Shown here piece after piece: positions 1-6,082 of a stretch of DNA of 42,834 nucleotides (position 1 is its first letter; each line of letters opens with the position of its first letter). The stretch is from a virus. The stretch spans positions 1 through 42,834 of the IMG/VR virus record IMGVR_UViG_3300044608_000619. One strand, 5' to 3'. Position numbers and translations under genes: made by a program. The notes under the pieces were generated by a model. The model saw nothing but the letters and a program-made list of their open reading frames with translations. It did no database searches and was not told the DNA's origin.

Positions 1-200
1 GGCGGTGGTCAGAGCGGGTCCGCAAGGTGCGTCACGCCGTCGGTGAGCTCAAGGTGCGGCACGTAGTATCGCCCCGCGCGACCGTGAACGGTGCCCGCCT
101 GCTGGCCGCTGGCTGGTCTTGGGCCGACGCTGAGGACGCCGTGATCTGGAAAGGTCTCGACGCCGACACTAAGGGTAAGGTAACAGCCAAGGCTGCATGA
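1..200 (+). CDS. AAA+ ATPase (MoxR/CobS-like), C-terminal fragment
   Basis: The frame is open from the left edge to a TGA at 198-200 and encodes about 65 residues, so the gene starts outside the window. The tail contains VSPRATVNGARLLAAG followed by an acidic helix and IWKGLD. This arrangement (an SPRA sensor-2-like arginine with a following helical lid) is what I recall from the C-terminus of phage MoxR/CobS-type AAA+ ATPases. Such ATPases usually remodel partner proteins. The gene ends ten bases before the next ATG and the GAGGAGG ribosome site of that gene lies right at its stop, so the two are co-transcribed. The Walker motifs are not in the window, so the family call is an inference from a short tail. 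Confidence 0.5.
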   Translation, partial: RWSERVRKVRHAVGELKVRHVVSPRATVNGARLLAAGWSWADAEDAVIWKGLDADTKGKVTAKAA

Positions 201-210
201 GGAGGAAACA

Positions 211-1071
211 ATGGACCGTTTAAATCATCACTACTCGACTTTGGGTGAATTCGTCGCTGCCGCAGAGCGGGAGCCACTGAATGCCCTGAAATCCTCGCGC
301 GACACCAACTCAATCGCCGAAAAGTGGACCGGATGCGCGACCTTCGGGGATGCCGTGAAACTGGCCCGCGAAGGGTGGCCAGAGGGGCGGCGCAATCTGA
401 TGGCCGCGATTGCCGAGGCGCAGGCTGCACCTCGCATCTCCCCCGCGATCACGATGGACGTGGCGGGAGCCTACCCCATCGCGGCGCTGGCTGCCGCTGG
501 TGATCCATGCTCGATGGTGGACCTTTCGCCCGTCGAGGATCGGGTCCGCCCCATTGTGCGGCTGGTCATCCAGAGGGGCGGGTCATCCGCCTACTCGGCG
601 CAGGAATTCACCAACTATGGCGCTGCGGTGCTCTCCTATGTTGAGGGACTTGAGGGCGCGGGCTACCGCTGCGAGATAGTGGCCTCATTTGCCGCCGACC
701 TTACGAACCTGCGGCACATGCTCTCGGTAACAGTGAAGCGTGCCGAGGAACCCATCGAAATGGACAGGCTTGCCTATGTGCTGACGCACACTGCATTCTT
801 CCGCCGGATTGCCTTTGCGGTAAAGGAAAGCACTCCCGGAGTCGCCGAGGCCCTCGGCTCTTCATACGGGCACAGCAGGAGCCCGGAGGCGGGCGTCGAG
901 ACGGACCCCGACCAGATCATTATTCCGGGCGTGAACATCGCCAAACCCGGTAGCAATGAACTCAAGACGGCGAGGGCTGCCCTCGAAAAGCTCGGCCCCG
1001 TTATTGAGGAGCAACTCAAGAACAAGGGGATGAACCCGCCGCCGCTGGCCTTTGGGGGAGGGGAGAAGTGA
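211..1071 (+). CDS. DUF7192-like phage protein, partner of AAA+ ATPase
   Basis: This 286-residue protein starts at an ATG preceded by GAGGAGG at good spacing. Near residues 38-57 it has W-T-G-C-A-T-F-G-D-A and G-W-P-E-G, followed by a segment DVAGAYPIAALAAAGDPCSM; this pattern resembles a phage family I recall as DUF7192, which commonly sits next to a MoxR-type ATPase. The middle (about 115-180) looks like an alternating alpha/beta fold with R-x-G-like and YRCEIV strands. The C-terminus (about 240-286) is a charged helix and a Pro/Gly tail. No catalytic residues are evident. The tandem arrangement with the upstream ATPase suggests an ATPase-substrate or adaptor pair, but no function is established. 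Confidence 0.55.
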   Translation: MDRLNHHYSTLGEFVAAAEREPLNALKSSRDTNSIAEKWTGCATFGDAVKLAREGWPEGRRNLMAAIAEAQAAPRISPAITMDVAGAYPIAALAAAGDPCSMVDLSPVEDRVRPIVRLVIQRGGSSAYSAQEFTNYGAAVLSYVEGLEGAGYRCEIVASFAADLTNLRHMLSVTVKRAEEPIEMDRLAYVLTHTAFFRRIAFAVKESTPGVAEALGSSYGHSRSPEAGVETDPDQIIIPGVNIAKPGSNELKTARAALEKLGPVIEEQLKNKGMNPPPLAFGGGEK

Positions 1072-1178
1072 TCCTCCCCCTGCCGGGGGCTTCCGGGGTT
1101 TCAACCGGGGAACTCTCCCGCCGCATCGTTTACACGGTGCGGCGTGGGGGCAATCCCGCCCGAAAAAAGGAAAAGACA
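1072..1178 (+). promoter_or_regulatory. GC-rich hairpin leader between genes
   Basis: This 107-base gap holds two clear inverted repeats. A CCCC/GGGG pair lies at about 1076-1089. A 7-base perfect stem CGCCGCA (1119-1125) pairs with TGCGGCG (1138-1144) around the loop TCGTTTACACGG. No T-tract follows either hairpin, so a simple intrinsic terminator is unlikely. A short purine-rich stretch (AAAAAAGGAAAAGA) lies just before the ATG at 1179 and may be the ribosome site. The hairpins could be an RNA processing or translational control element for the small-gene string downstream; that is inference. Confidence 0.3.
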
Positions 1179-1382
1179 ATGTGGTACGTCCTGCCATACG
1201 ATAAACCCATCGCGGAAATGCTGGCACAATATCCCGGCGCATTTCCTACCTATCTTTCGGCAACAGAAAAGGCTGAGACCCTGCACGATATGACCGGGCA
1301 GCACTATCGCGTCGTGCGAATTGAGGCTGTTTGGTCAACCAAAACGGCATCATACTTTCACGAGGAAAGGAAAACAGCATGA
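1179..1382 (+). CDS. Small phage protein of unknown function
   Basis: The ATG at 1179 starts a 67-residue protein beginning MWYVLPYDKP. I chose it over an in-frame upstream GTG-like position because the upstream part overlaps the GC-rich hairpin and gives a low-complexity peptide. The protein has no motif I recognise; it is mixed aromatic and charged (H-x-Y-R-V-V-R core) and looks like a compact alpha/beta fold. Its TGA overlaps the next gene's start as ATGA, so translation is probably coupled. It is the first of a run of four very small genes. Confidence 0.55.
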   Translation: MWYVLPYDKPIAEMLAQYPGAFPTYLSATEKAETLHDMTGQHYRVVRIEAVWSTKTASYFHEERKTA

Positions 1383-1600
1383 ACCCGCGCACCTACTGGA
1401 ACGCCTGCCGCCTGCACAACTGGAACTATGAAGACGAAGATGACGAGGCACTGATGCGCGACGCGATAGCCGCGCATCACGAACTGTTGCGCCTCGCGCA
1501 GACGGACGCACGGCTCAAGGAAATCCGTCACGCTTGGGTGGAGCACAAATATTATTCCGGCCCCATGCCGCCGGAGCCCAAGATGGGGGACGAGCAATGA
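1379..1600 (+). CDS. Small acidic helical protein, unknown
   Basis: A 73-residue protein starting in the ATGA overlap with the gene before it. It begins MNPRTYWNACRLHNW and continues with an acidic stretch (YEDEDDEALMRD) and a predicted helix with repeated A/L heptad-like spacing. A GAGGAAAGG ribosome site lies inside the end of the previous gene. No domain is recognised. The acidic helical character and position in a tiny-gene array fit an accessory or host-takeover peptide, but nothing in the sequence proves a role. Confidence 0.5.
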   Translation: MNPRTYWNACRLHNWNYEDEDDEALMRDAIAAHHELLRLAQTDARLKEIRHAWVEHKYYSGPMPPEPKMGDEQ

Positions 1601-1770
1601 AACGCAACGCCCCCTGCGCACACATGCGGCCCGCCTATGACCGCATGGACGATGCCGCCTACATCGTTCGAGACCCTGAGACCGACGAGATCAGTTGGCC
1701 CCCAAGCAGGATAGCAGACGAGCTAGTCCGGCTTGGGCTGATCGACAAAACACTCGACCCCGACACATAG
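1597..1770 (+). CDS. 57-residue hypothetical protein
   Basis: Starts with the ATG of an ATGA overlap at 1597-1600 and ends with TAG. The sequence MKRNAPCAHMRPAYDR is followed by a Pro/Trp motif and a short helix IADELVRLGLID. The last part looks like a small helix-turn that could bind a partner, but no family is recognised. The consistent four-base overlaps on its left side support real translation. Confidence 0.45.
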   Translation: MKRNAPCAHMRPAYDRMDDAAYIVRDPETDEISWPPSRIADELVRLGLIDKTLDPDT

Positions 1771-1782
1771 ACGGGTGCCGAG

Positions 1783-1866
1783 ATGGATGCTATACTTTAC
1801 TTCGGCTTCATGGGGGCGATAGCCGTCGGGCTTTTGCTTTTAGTGGATGACCCTTACCGCAAATAG
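1783..1866 (+). CDS. 27-residue single-pass membrane peptide
   Basis: A 28-codon frame runs from ATG at 1783 to TAG at 1864-1866. Its product has a hydrophobic core of about 17 residues (AILYFGFMGAIAVGLLLL) flanked by an acidic N-side and the charged tail DDPYRK, as expected for a minimal single-span membrane peptide. The upstream GCCGAG is only a weak ribosome site, and the next gene's AGGAGG overlaps its stop. It fills the space between two well supported genes exactly, which favours a real gene, but a chance hydrophobic frame cannot be excluded. Confidence 0.4.
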   Translation: MDAILYFGFMGAIAVGLLLLVDDPYRK

Positions 1867-1875
1867 GAGGAACCA

Positions 1876-2238
1876 ATGCGCGGAATTCTTATCGACCCGT
1901 TTACACGTTCAATCAAGGAAGTCGAAACGACGGCTTCACTCGATCAGGTCTACGCCCTTCTGGGGGTGGACCTGATCACGGTTGTCACTTGGGACATGGA
2001 TCATGCCCTTTTTCTGGATGATGAGGGGCTTCTCAAATCAAACGAGGAGCAATCCTACTTTCACGTCGATGGGGCTAACCAACCCTTCGCAGGCAAGGGG
2101 CTAATCATCGGCGACAACTACGGAGACAACAGATCAGCAACCCTGACCGTCGAGGAGGTAATGGCACGGGTGACGTTTCTGGACAGTGCAGCAGTGGAAC
2201 CGACCGAATATCTCGGTTGGACCGTGACGGCTTTTTGA
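1876..2238 (+). CDS. DUF3846-like protein
   Basis: 120 residues with a strong AGGAGG site six bases before the ATG. The N-terminus MRGILIDPFTRSIKEVE (a strand that sets up an 'own-value' motif) and the central G-K-G-L-I-I-G-D-N-Y-G-D are what I recall from the DUF3846 family of small phage and plasmid proteins. The length is typical. The family has no assigned biochemical function; members are common in accessory regions of phages and conjugative plasmids. The gene is followed by another start 11 bases downstream and belongs to the same transcript. Confidence 0.6.
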   Translation: MRGILIDPFTRSIKEVETTASLDQVYALLGVDLITVVTWDMDHALFLDDEGLLKSNEEQSYFHVDGANQPFAGKGLIIGDNYGDNRSATLTVEEVMARVTFLDSAAVEPTEYLGWTVTAF

Positions 2239-2249
2239 GGAGAATAGCC

Positions 2250-2570
2250 ATGGACGATATCACGAAGAAACTTTCGGACACGCACACGGTGGAACTGCCC
2301 GGCGCGGTCCTGCTAGCCCTGATGGTACGCATGATGGATGAGATCGTGCGAACCGGGAAGTCCTCGCAGGTGATGACCGCCAAGGGGCTCGACGAGGAAA
2401 GTAAATCCGACCTCGCCTTGAGTTTAAACGCTTCCTACGTGATCGGCGTTTTACTTCTCAAGGAAGCGCGGCGGGTGTTTGGCGATCAGTTCATTGACGA
2501 TTTTTGTTCAGGAAAGGACGTCGTGCCGGAACCGCCTAACGTGTTTGCTGGCAGCACCAGCATCAACTGA
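2250..2570 (+). CDS. Hypothetical helical protein, last gene of left operon
   Basis: 106 residues from the ATG at 2250, which has GAGGAG eight bases upstream. It is mostly helical: residues 15-35 (VELPGAVLLALMVRMMDEIV) form an amphipathic helix and residues 62-85 a second one. The C-terminal 20 residues are Pro/Asn/Ser-rich and probably disordered. No family is recognised. An intrinsic terminator begins six bases after its stop, so this gene ends the left plus-strand transcript. Confidence 0.5.
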   Translation: MDDITKKLSDTHTVELPGAVLLALMVRMMDEIVRTGKSSQVMTAKGLDEESKSDLALSLNASYVIGVLLLKEARRVFGDQFIDDFCSGKDVVPEPPNVFAGSTSIN

Positions 2571-2575
2571 TAAGC

Positions 2576-2610
2576 AAAGGCCGGAGGGTGGGCATCCTCC
2601 GGCCTTTTTT
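2576..2610 (+). terminator. Intrinsic terminator
   Basis: A stem AAGGCCGGAGG pairs with CCTCCGGCCTT around a short loop and is followed by a run of T residues. It lies directly after the last plus-strand gene and faces the minus-strand operon ending at 2666. The T-run is on the plus side; the opposite side has only a short T-rich stretch, so it mainly stops rightward transcription. Confidence 0.85.
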
Positions 2611-2665
2611 GTTGCGTGCCATTTGGGTGAACGAAGCGCAACATCGCCCTACTACGCGGGCAGCG

Positions 2666-3043
2666 TCATCCGGCTTTTGCCGAATCCCTCTTCTGTATTT
2701 CAGCGGCCAGCGCCACATAGGCGACCGCATCAACATAAGAATCAGCGTGGCCCGGGCTTTCGACCAGCCGGGATATTTTCAACCATGCCATGCAGAGCGC
2801 GACCTCATGCGCCTTAACGTCGATCCCCAACACCTGCGACCAACCCGACGCGATCCTCTTGTGCATATCATACGCATCACCATAATCCCGCGCCCGATCC
2901 CCGTCGATCAGTTCCCCGGCGGTCTTTAGGACGGTCTGCCGGAGGCTTCCTATCATACAAGGCTCGTTCACCGCTTGTTCAGCGGCTTTCACCGGCTCTT
3001 CCCAAAATGCGTTCATCGTATCATTCAGCATCACGCTCTGCAT
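2666..3043 (-). CDS. DUF6378 family protein
   Basis: 125 residues. The motif R-A-R-D-Y-G-D-A-Y-D-M-H (about 50-61), the W-S-Q-V-L-G-I-D-V block, A-L-C-M-A-W-L-K-I-S-R-L (about 82-94) and H-A-D-S-Y-V-D-A-V-A-Y (about 99-109) are the conserved elements I recall from DUF6378, a phage family sometimes compared with all-alpha NTP pyrophosphatases (MazG-like). The acidic residues in the D-S-Y-V-D helix would fit metal binding but catalysis is unproven. The start is uncertain: GGAGG sits only one base before the first ATG, and a second in-frame ATG lies four codons later. It overlaps the upstream gene by 23 bases. Confidence 0.7.
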   Translation of the reverse strand: MQSVMLNDTMNAFWEEPVKAAEQAVNEPCMIGSLRQTVLKTAGELIDGDRARDYGDAYDMHKRIASGWSQVLGIDVKAHEVALCMAWLKISRLVESPGHADSYVDAVAYVALAAEIQKRDSAKAG

Positions 3044-3344
3044 CCCTCCGGTATTCCAAATGCCACACGATCATGGCGATGTACCTAGCCACCTTCAATA
3101 CTACCTTCTCCATCATCCAAGGGCAAGCTAAATGTAATGCCTCGTGGATAATTGTTTCAAGCCGCGCTCGGCCTTGCAGCCGCGAATCAATCTCAAGCAT
3201 GGGCTGTGATGGCGGGGTTTCAGCAGGCTCGGTATGGAGCAACTGTGTTGCCATACCATCGGCGGCATGACGCATCAGCGGCCTCTCGACAATGAGAGGC
3301 AGCTTACGTAGATCGACGCTGCCATCCTTTCTGAACCCCGGCAC
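3021..3344 (-). CDS. Small HExxH protein, putative metallopeptidase
   Basis: 107 residues starting with GTG four bases after the stop of the preceding gene. Residues 67-71 read HEALH within ETIIHEALHLACPW, a classic HExxH zinc-binding helix. Residues 47-60 carry a strand-like segment (QPMLEIDSRLQG) that precedes the helix, as in many small phage zincin-like proteins. No clear third metal ligand is visible; E79 or a distal glutamate could serve. It is shorter than typical SprT or ImmA proteins. It lies downstream of the primase gene in the same operon. Function as an actual protease is inference. Confidence 0.5.
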   Translation of the reverse strand: MPGFRKDGSVDLRKLPLIVERPLMRHAADGMATQLLHTEPAETPPSQPMLEIDSRLQGRARLETIIHEALHLACPWMMEKVVLKVARYIAMIVWHLEYRRDAERDAE

Positions 3345-3347
3345 AGA

Positions 3348-3584
3348 TCAGTTCCGCTTCTCATCCAAGAATACATTCAAACGATGCTGGATGCGGGTGA
3401 CGTGATACAGGGTCTCGGGCACGCCCGTTGTAGACACGCACTCGTAAACATGCGTGTCCTTAGTCCGCCCGATCAGGATAAGCTCTGAGTACCTGTCCTT
3501 CGCCGCCTCCATGATCTTCTCCGGCGTGATCTCATCCTTCTCTGGATGGCTCATGCCGGGGAAGTTGACTACGTTGTCGCTCAT
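3348..3584 (-). CDS. Small hypothetical protein downstream of primase
   Basis: 78 residues beginning MSDNVVNFPGMSHPEKDEIT. The ATG overlaps the primase stop as ATGA at 3581-3584, which sets the start even though the frame stays open further upstream. The N-terminal VNFPG element followed by 'I-T-P-E-K-I-M-E-A-A-K' is a pattern I recall from small proteins of alphaproteobacteria and their phages, without known function. The C-terminal half alternates strands (ELILIGRTKDTHVYECVS). Translation is probably coupled to the helicase. Confidence 0.55.
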   Translation of the reverse strand: MSDNVVNFPGMSHPEKDEITPEKIMEAAKDRYSELILIGRTKDTHVYECVSTTGVPETLYHVTRIQHRLNVFLDEKRN

Positions 3585-5308
3585 ATATCGAAGCCTCCGT
3601 CCTCTTGCCCTTGCTGCATCTCTTGATACTGCGTCGTGCCGACATTGTAAAACAGATTTGTCTGGCCCTGCTTGCCTACCCATGAGAACCGGCACTTCCA
3701 GACATGGATTTGAGCAACCGCCGGAGCATCCTTCTCGCGGTGGACTGTAAGCCCGCAATCAGCCTTCGCAAACCACGCCGCTGATCCGCTAATATCAAAT
3801 CCGCCGGGCGGAGGAATGCGGCCATCAGCGCCGCGCTGCATTTTCGTTGGATGAGCGACAAACCAGATGTGTACACCATGGCCCATTGCAAAAGCCTTGA
3901 CCTTCGTGAGCATGTTCGAGATCCATTCCGTCTCGCTCGTGTCCCGGTTATCACGGCTAATGAAATTGTAGGGATCAATAACAGCCCCACGAATGCCAAA
4001 ACGAAGGATAGCAATGCGCAGCCGGTCCAGAATGCTATCAAGGTCAGCAAGGCTGCCGTCGTCCTGATGTACGAAGGAGAAATGGCTGTTGATGTGGTCG
4101 AATGCGGCATTGGCTTCTTCCCTGTTCATGCGCCTGTGGTAGCCCTCAAAGAAGTGAACCCCGGACCTCTTCGACATGAGCTTGGCGATATGTAAACGGG
4201 GTTCGTTCTCAAAAGAACAAATGCCGAACTTCCAACCCTTCGATGTGGAAAGGTTGATCATGATCTGGTCGATGAACTCGGACTTGCCGCTCGAAGGAAT
4301 GCCCGTGACGATTGTCACCTGCCCGGGCACTACCGTGTATAGCTCATCCACCGATTCATAGCCCGTAGACTCGCCCCTGCCTACGCCCTTGTCGTATAGC
4401 TCCCATACAAGATCCCGAAACCGCTCGGCATCGTAGAGACCTTGGACCGGCCACGGGGTCGGCTCGGATACTGCTTTCCGAAGACCTTCCGCGCCATGTT
4501 TAAGAAGCACATCGTTCGAATCTTTTGAACCTTCGGGGAAGCCGACTCGCCAGCAGCGCTCTTTGCCAACACGCCGCGCAATCTCTTCAGCGAGTGCTTC
4601 TCCCGGAGCATCTGCGTCCGTCGCAATAACAATCCTCTTGGCGGCATCGACATACTCCTTCGCGTCCCAAAGGAACTTAAACTTCCGGTCTTCCGTCGGG
4701 TCGATCCTACCCTCTGTGACCTTGAGGTTAGCCCCGTTCGGCACAGATATGGCGTTTACACCAACCTCTGCCATGGCGAGGACATCCATCTCTCCTTCGA
4801 CAATGATCAGGTCATCGCCAACCTTGATTCGGTCCAGTCCGAAGAATGTGCCGGGGCCGTTGGTGCAAGCAAATCCCTTGCCCTCAAGTTTGCGGTGCTT
4901 GATAGCATCAAGGCTGCCCTTCTTGTCGAAGTATGGGAACCCGAGTGCCGGGGTTCCATTGTAGTCATCGCCGATCAGCCGGAACTTGGCTGCCGTTGCT
5001 GCGGATATGCCGCGCGAGGACAGGAATTCATAGTGCCGCTCATCAAGGCTGTCGTATTCGTTGACCGCCTTGAGCCGCTTCCGCTCTTCCATTTTTGCAT
5101 ACCCCTTATGCGTTTCTTGCAGCCACACAGCCCCGGCAACCCCGCAGTCGCCGTGGTAGCAACTGTACATGATGGCGTCGTAGCCCCTGTTGACCGAGAG
5201 GCAGGTGTCGTGCTTCTTTTTTCGAGATGAAGAACACCACGGACAGGTGTATCTGTGCTGTCCGACCTTGGTGTTATTGATCAGCCATTCCTCTTGGGGG
5301 GACGGCAT
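3581..5308 (-). CDS. T7 gp4/Twinkle-type DNA primase-helicase
   Basis: 575 residues. The N-terminal zinc-binding module has C22-P-W-C25 and C50/H52/C55. A TOPRIM domain follows with the glutamate motif VEGEMD (E171, E173) and the D-A-D motif at 231-233. The C-terminal RecA-like helicase has a Walker A GIPSSGKS at 336-343 and a late WFVAHP motif typical of DnaB/gp4 H4-type motifs. The protein would prime and unwind DNA at the phage fork. The start is peculiar: the ATG at 5308 directly follows an in-frame TAG, has no good ribosome site of its own, and a strong AAGGAGG lies about 45 bases upstream in front of a 12-13 codon frame in the same register. Three small genes follow with overlaps. Confidence 0.93.
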   Translation of the reverse strand: MPSPQEEWLINNTKVGQHRYTCPWCSSSRKKKHDTCLSVNRGYDAIMYSCYHGDCGVAGAVWLQETHKGYAKMEERKRLKAVNEYDSLDERHYEFLSSRGISAATAAKFRLIGDDYNGTPALGFPYFDKKGSLDAIKHRKLEGKGFACTNGPGTFFGLDRIKVGDDLIIVEGEMDVLAMAEVGVNAISVPNGANLKVTEGRIDPTEDRKFKFLWDAKEYVDAAKRIVIATDADAPGEALAEEIARRVGKERCWRVGFPEGSKDSNDVLLKHGAEGLRKAVSEPTPWPVQGLYDAERFRDLVWELYDKGVGRGESTGYESVDELYTVVPGQVTIVTGIPSSGKSEFIDQIMINLSTSKGWKFGICSFENEPRLHIAKLMSKRSGVHFFEGYHRRMNREEANAAFDHINSHFSFVHQDDGSLADLDSILDRLRIAILRFGIRGAVIDPYNFISRDNRDTSETEWISNMLTKVKAFAMGHGVHIWFVAHPTKMQRGADGRIPPPGGFDISGSAAWFAKADCGLTVHREKDAPAVAQIHVWKCRFSWVGKQGQTNLFYNVGTTQYQEMQQGQEDGGFDI

Positions 5309-5359
5309 CTAGCACACCCACTTCGGGGTTCCAGTTGTCGTAGTCATCATGTCCTCCTT
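5309..5359 (-). promoter_or_regulatory. Strong ribosome site and 13-codon in-frame leader ending in TAG before primase
   Basis: Read on the minus strand, AAGGAGG (5359-5353) is followed by two adjacent ATG codons (5350-5348 and 5347-5345), the codons for MMTTTTGTPKWVC, then TAG (5311-5309), then the primase ATG. The leader is in the same reading frame as primase. Either a terminated leader peptide delivers ribosomes to the primase start by re-initiation, or the amber codon is sometimes read through to give an N-terminally extended primase, or the base is a mutation or assembly error. TAG is used as an ordinary stop elsewhere in this window (for example integrase). Confidence 0.6.
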
Positions 5360-5409
5360 AAAGACCGCCAACCATACCACGTACCGGATATACCATCAAG
5401 CCCTATTTC

Positions 5410-5444
5410 CTATACCCTTGAGTTCAGATCGTTAGATCTTTGGG
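5410..5444 (-). repeat. 35-base direct repeat, copy 1, with AGATC/GATCT hairpin
   Basis: On the plus strand this begins CTATACCC-TTGAG and ends with a G-run. It contains a 5-base perfect hairpin AGATC-GTTA-GATCT at 5426-5439. It matches the copy at 5503-5538 over most of its length. Read on the minus strand both copies have ACGA, then eleven variable bases, then AAGGGTATAG, so they could be phage promoters facing the primase, or protein-binding iterons. Confidence 0.55.
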
Positions 5445-5459
5445 CTAGGACCAATAGGC

Positions 5460-5491
5460 GAAGAACCCCGGCATTCCTGCCAAGGTTCTTC
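5460..5491. other. Long imperfect hairpin between the direct repeats
   Basis: GAAGAACC (5460-5467) pairs perfectly with GGTTCTTC (5484-5491). Inside, after a 2x2 internal loop, GGCA pairs with TGCC around the loop TTCC. It lies midway between the two 35-base repeats. There is no T-tract on either strand, so it is not an obvious terminator. Confidence 0.55.
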
Positions 5492-5502
5492 CGCCCGGTC
5501 AA

Positions 5503-5538
5503 CTATACCCTTTGAGACGAGTCGTTGAGTCTCGGGGT
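5503..5538 (-). repeat. 35-base direct repeat, copy 2, with GAGAC/GTCTC hairpin
   Basis: Second copy, starting CTATACCC-TTTGAG, 93 bases from the first. The hairpin at the same position is kept with different bases (GAGAC at 5514-5518 with GTCTC at 5529-5533), so the stem seems to be preserved by compensating changes while the sequence differs. The shared CTATACCC and CGTT blocks are unchanged. Confidence 0.55.
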
Positions 5539-5731
5539 CTGACTTAGGCACCTAGCCAGACTTTGCAGCCACTTCCAAGCGCATGTGCCGCGCCAGCCGT
5601 CCCCGCTTCTGCATTACGGACTGCGGTTGCCTCTGTGGACGATCCCCGTGGTAGAGGCAGGCTGATCGTACCCCACCGTGATTTCTCCGTCGGTACGACC
5701 AGATCTTCAGGCTAGCACAAGGCGGGGTGCT
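5537..5731 (-). ncRNA. Candidate structured RNA
   Basis: This gene-free stretch holds a row of stems: AGCAC/GTGCT (5714-5718 with 5727-5731), an 11-base stem (5662-5672 with 5692-5702), TGCCTCT/AGAGGCA (5628-5634 with 5653-5659), CCGC/GCGG (5603-5606 with 5623-5626) and GTCTG/CAGAC (5537-5541 with 5557-5561) with an inner TAG/CTA. In the 11-base stem the only non-Watson-Crick position is G-U when read on the minus strand but A-C on the plus strand, which points to a minus-strand RNA, the same direction as the flanking genes. I recognise no known RNA family and no tRNA. It could be a processed RNA, a primase leader, or an origin or attachment region with DNA hairpins. Confidence 0.35.
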
Positions 5732-5734
5732 TTC

Positions 5735-6082
5735 TCAAGCCCCCCTTTTCTTGTCTACATCGCCTGTGTGTGACTCGACGTAGGTACGCACTAAGAACCT
5801 GAATTCCATGGCCTTTTTAAACGCTCGCTTGCGGTTCCGATCCTTGAGCAATGCAGAAATTGCATACCTGATATGCGCAGGATCGAGGCCAGCCATGCCG
5901 CACACGATCTCGAAGTCTTCGTGGGCGATCCAGTCGGATACCTCCTTCCGAATCTCCCGATCTCTTGACGTAGCGTCAATAACAGCCTGCGCCATGACGT
6001 GCAGCCACAGCACCCGCTCCGGTTGAAGAGTGGGGTCAGGGAGCGTCATCAAAAACGCATAGCTGCTCTGACTATTCTGCAT
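5735..6082 (-). CDS. Phage protein of unknown function, possibly helical DNA-associated
   Basis: 115 residues. The block R-V-L-W-L-H-V-M-A-Q-A-V-I-D-A (about 23-37), then W-I-A-H-E-D-F-E-I-V-C-G-M-A-G-L-D-P (about 51-68) is a pattern I recall from small phage and prophage proteins near replication genes, without assigned function. The C-terminus is strongly basic (KDRNRKRAFKKAM). Its ATG lies inside the end of the upstream HNH gene (11-base overlap). It is the last gene before the structured gap. Confidence 0.5.
   Translation of the reverse strand: MQNSQSSYAFLMTLPDPTLQPERVLWLHVMAQAVIDATSRDREIRKEVSDWIAHEDFEIVCGMAGLDPAHIRYAISALLKDRNRKRAFKKAMEFRFLVRTYVESHTGDVDKKRGA

Noticed and set aside
5309-5311. 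Amber codon reassignment in this phage
   Set aside because: TAG ends other genes normally (integrase, polyvalent gene, endolysin), so general recoding is unlikely.
5309-5734. tRNA gene in the structured gap
   Set aside because: No T-arm GGTTCRANNC, no acceptor stem with a CCA-like end and no anticodon loop could be assembled on either strand.
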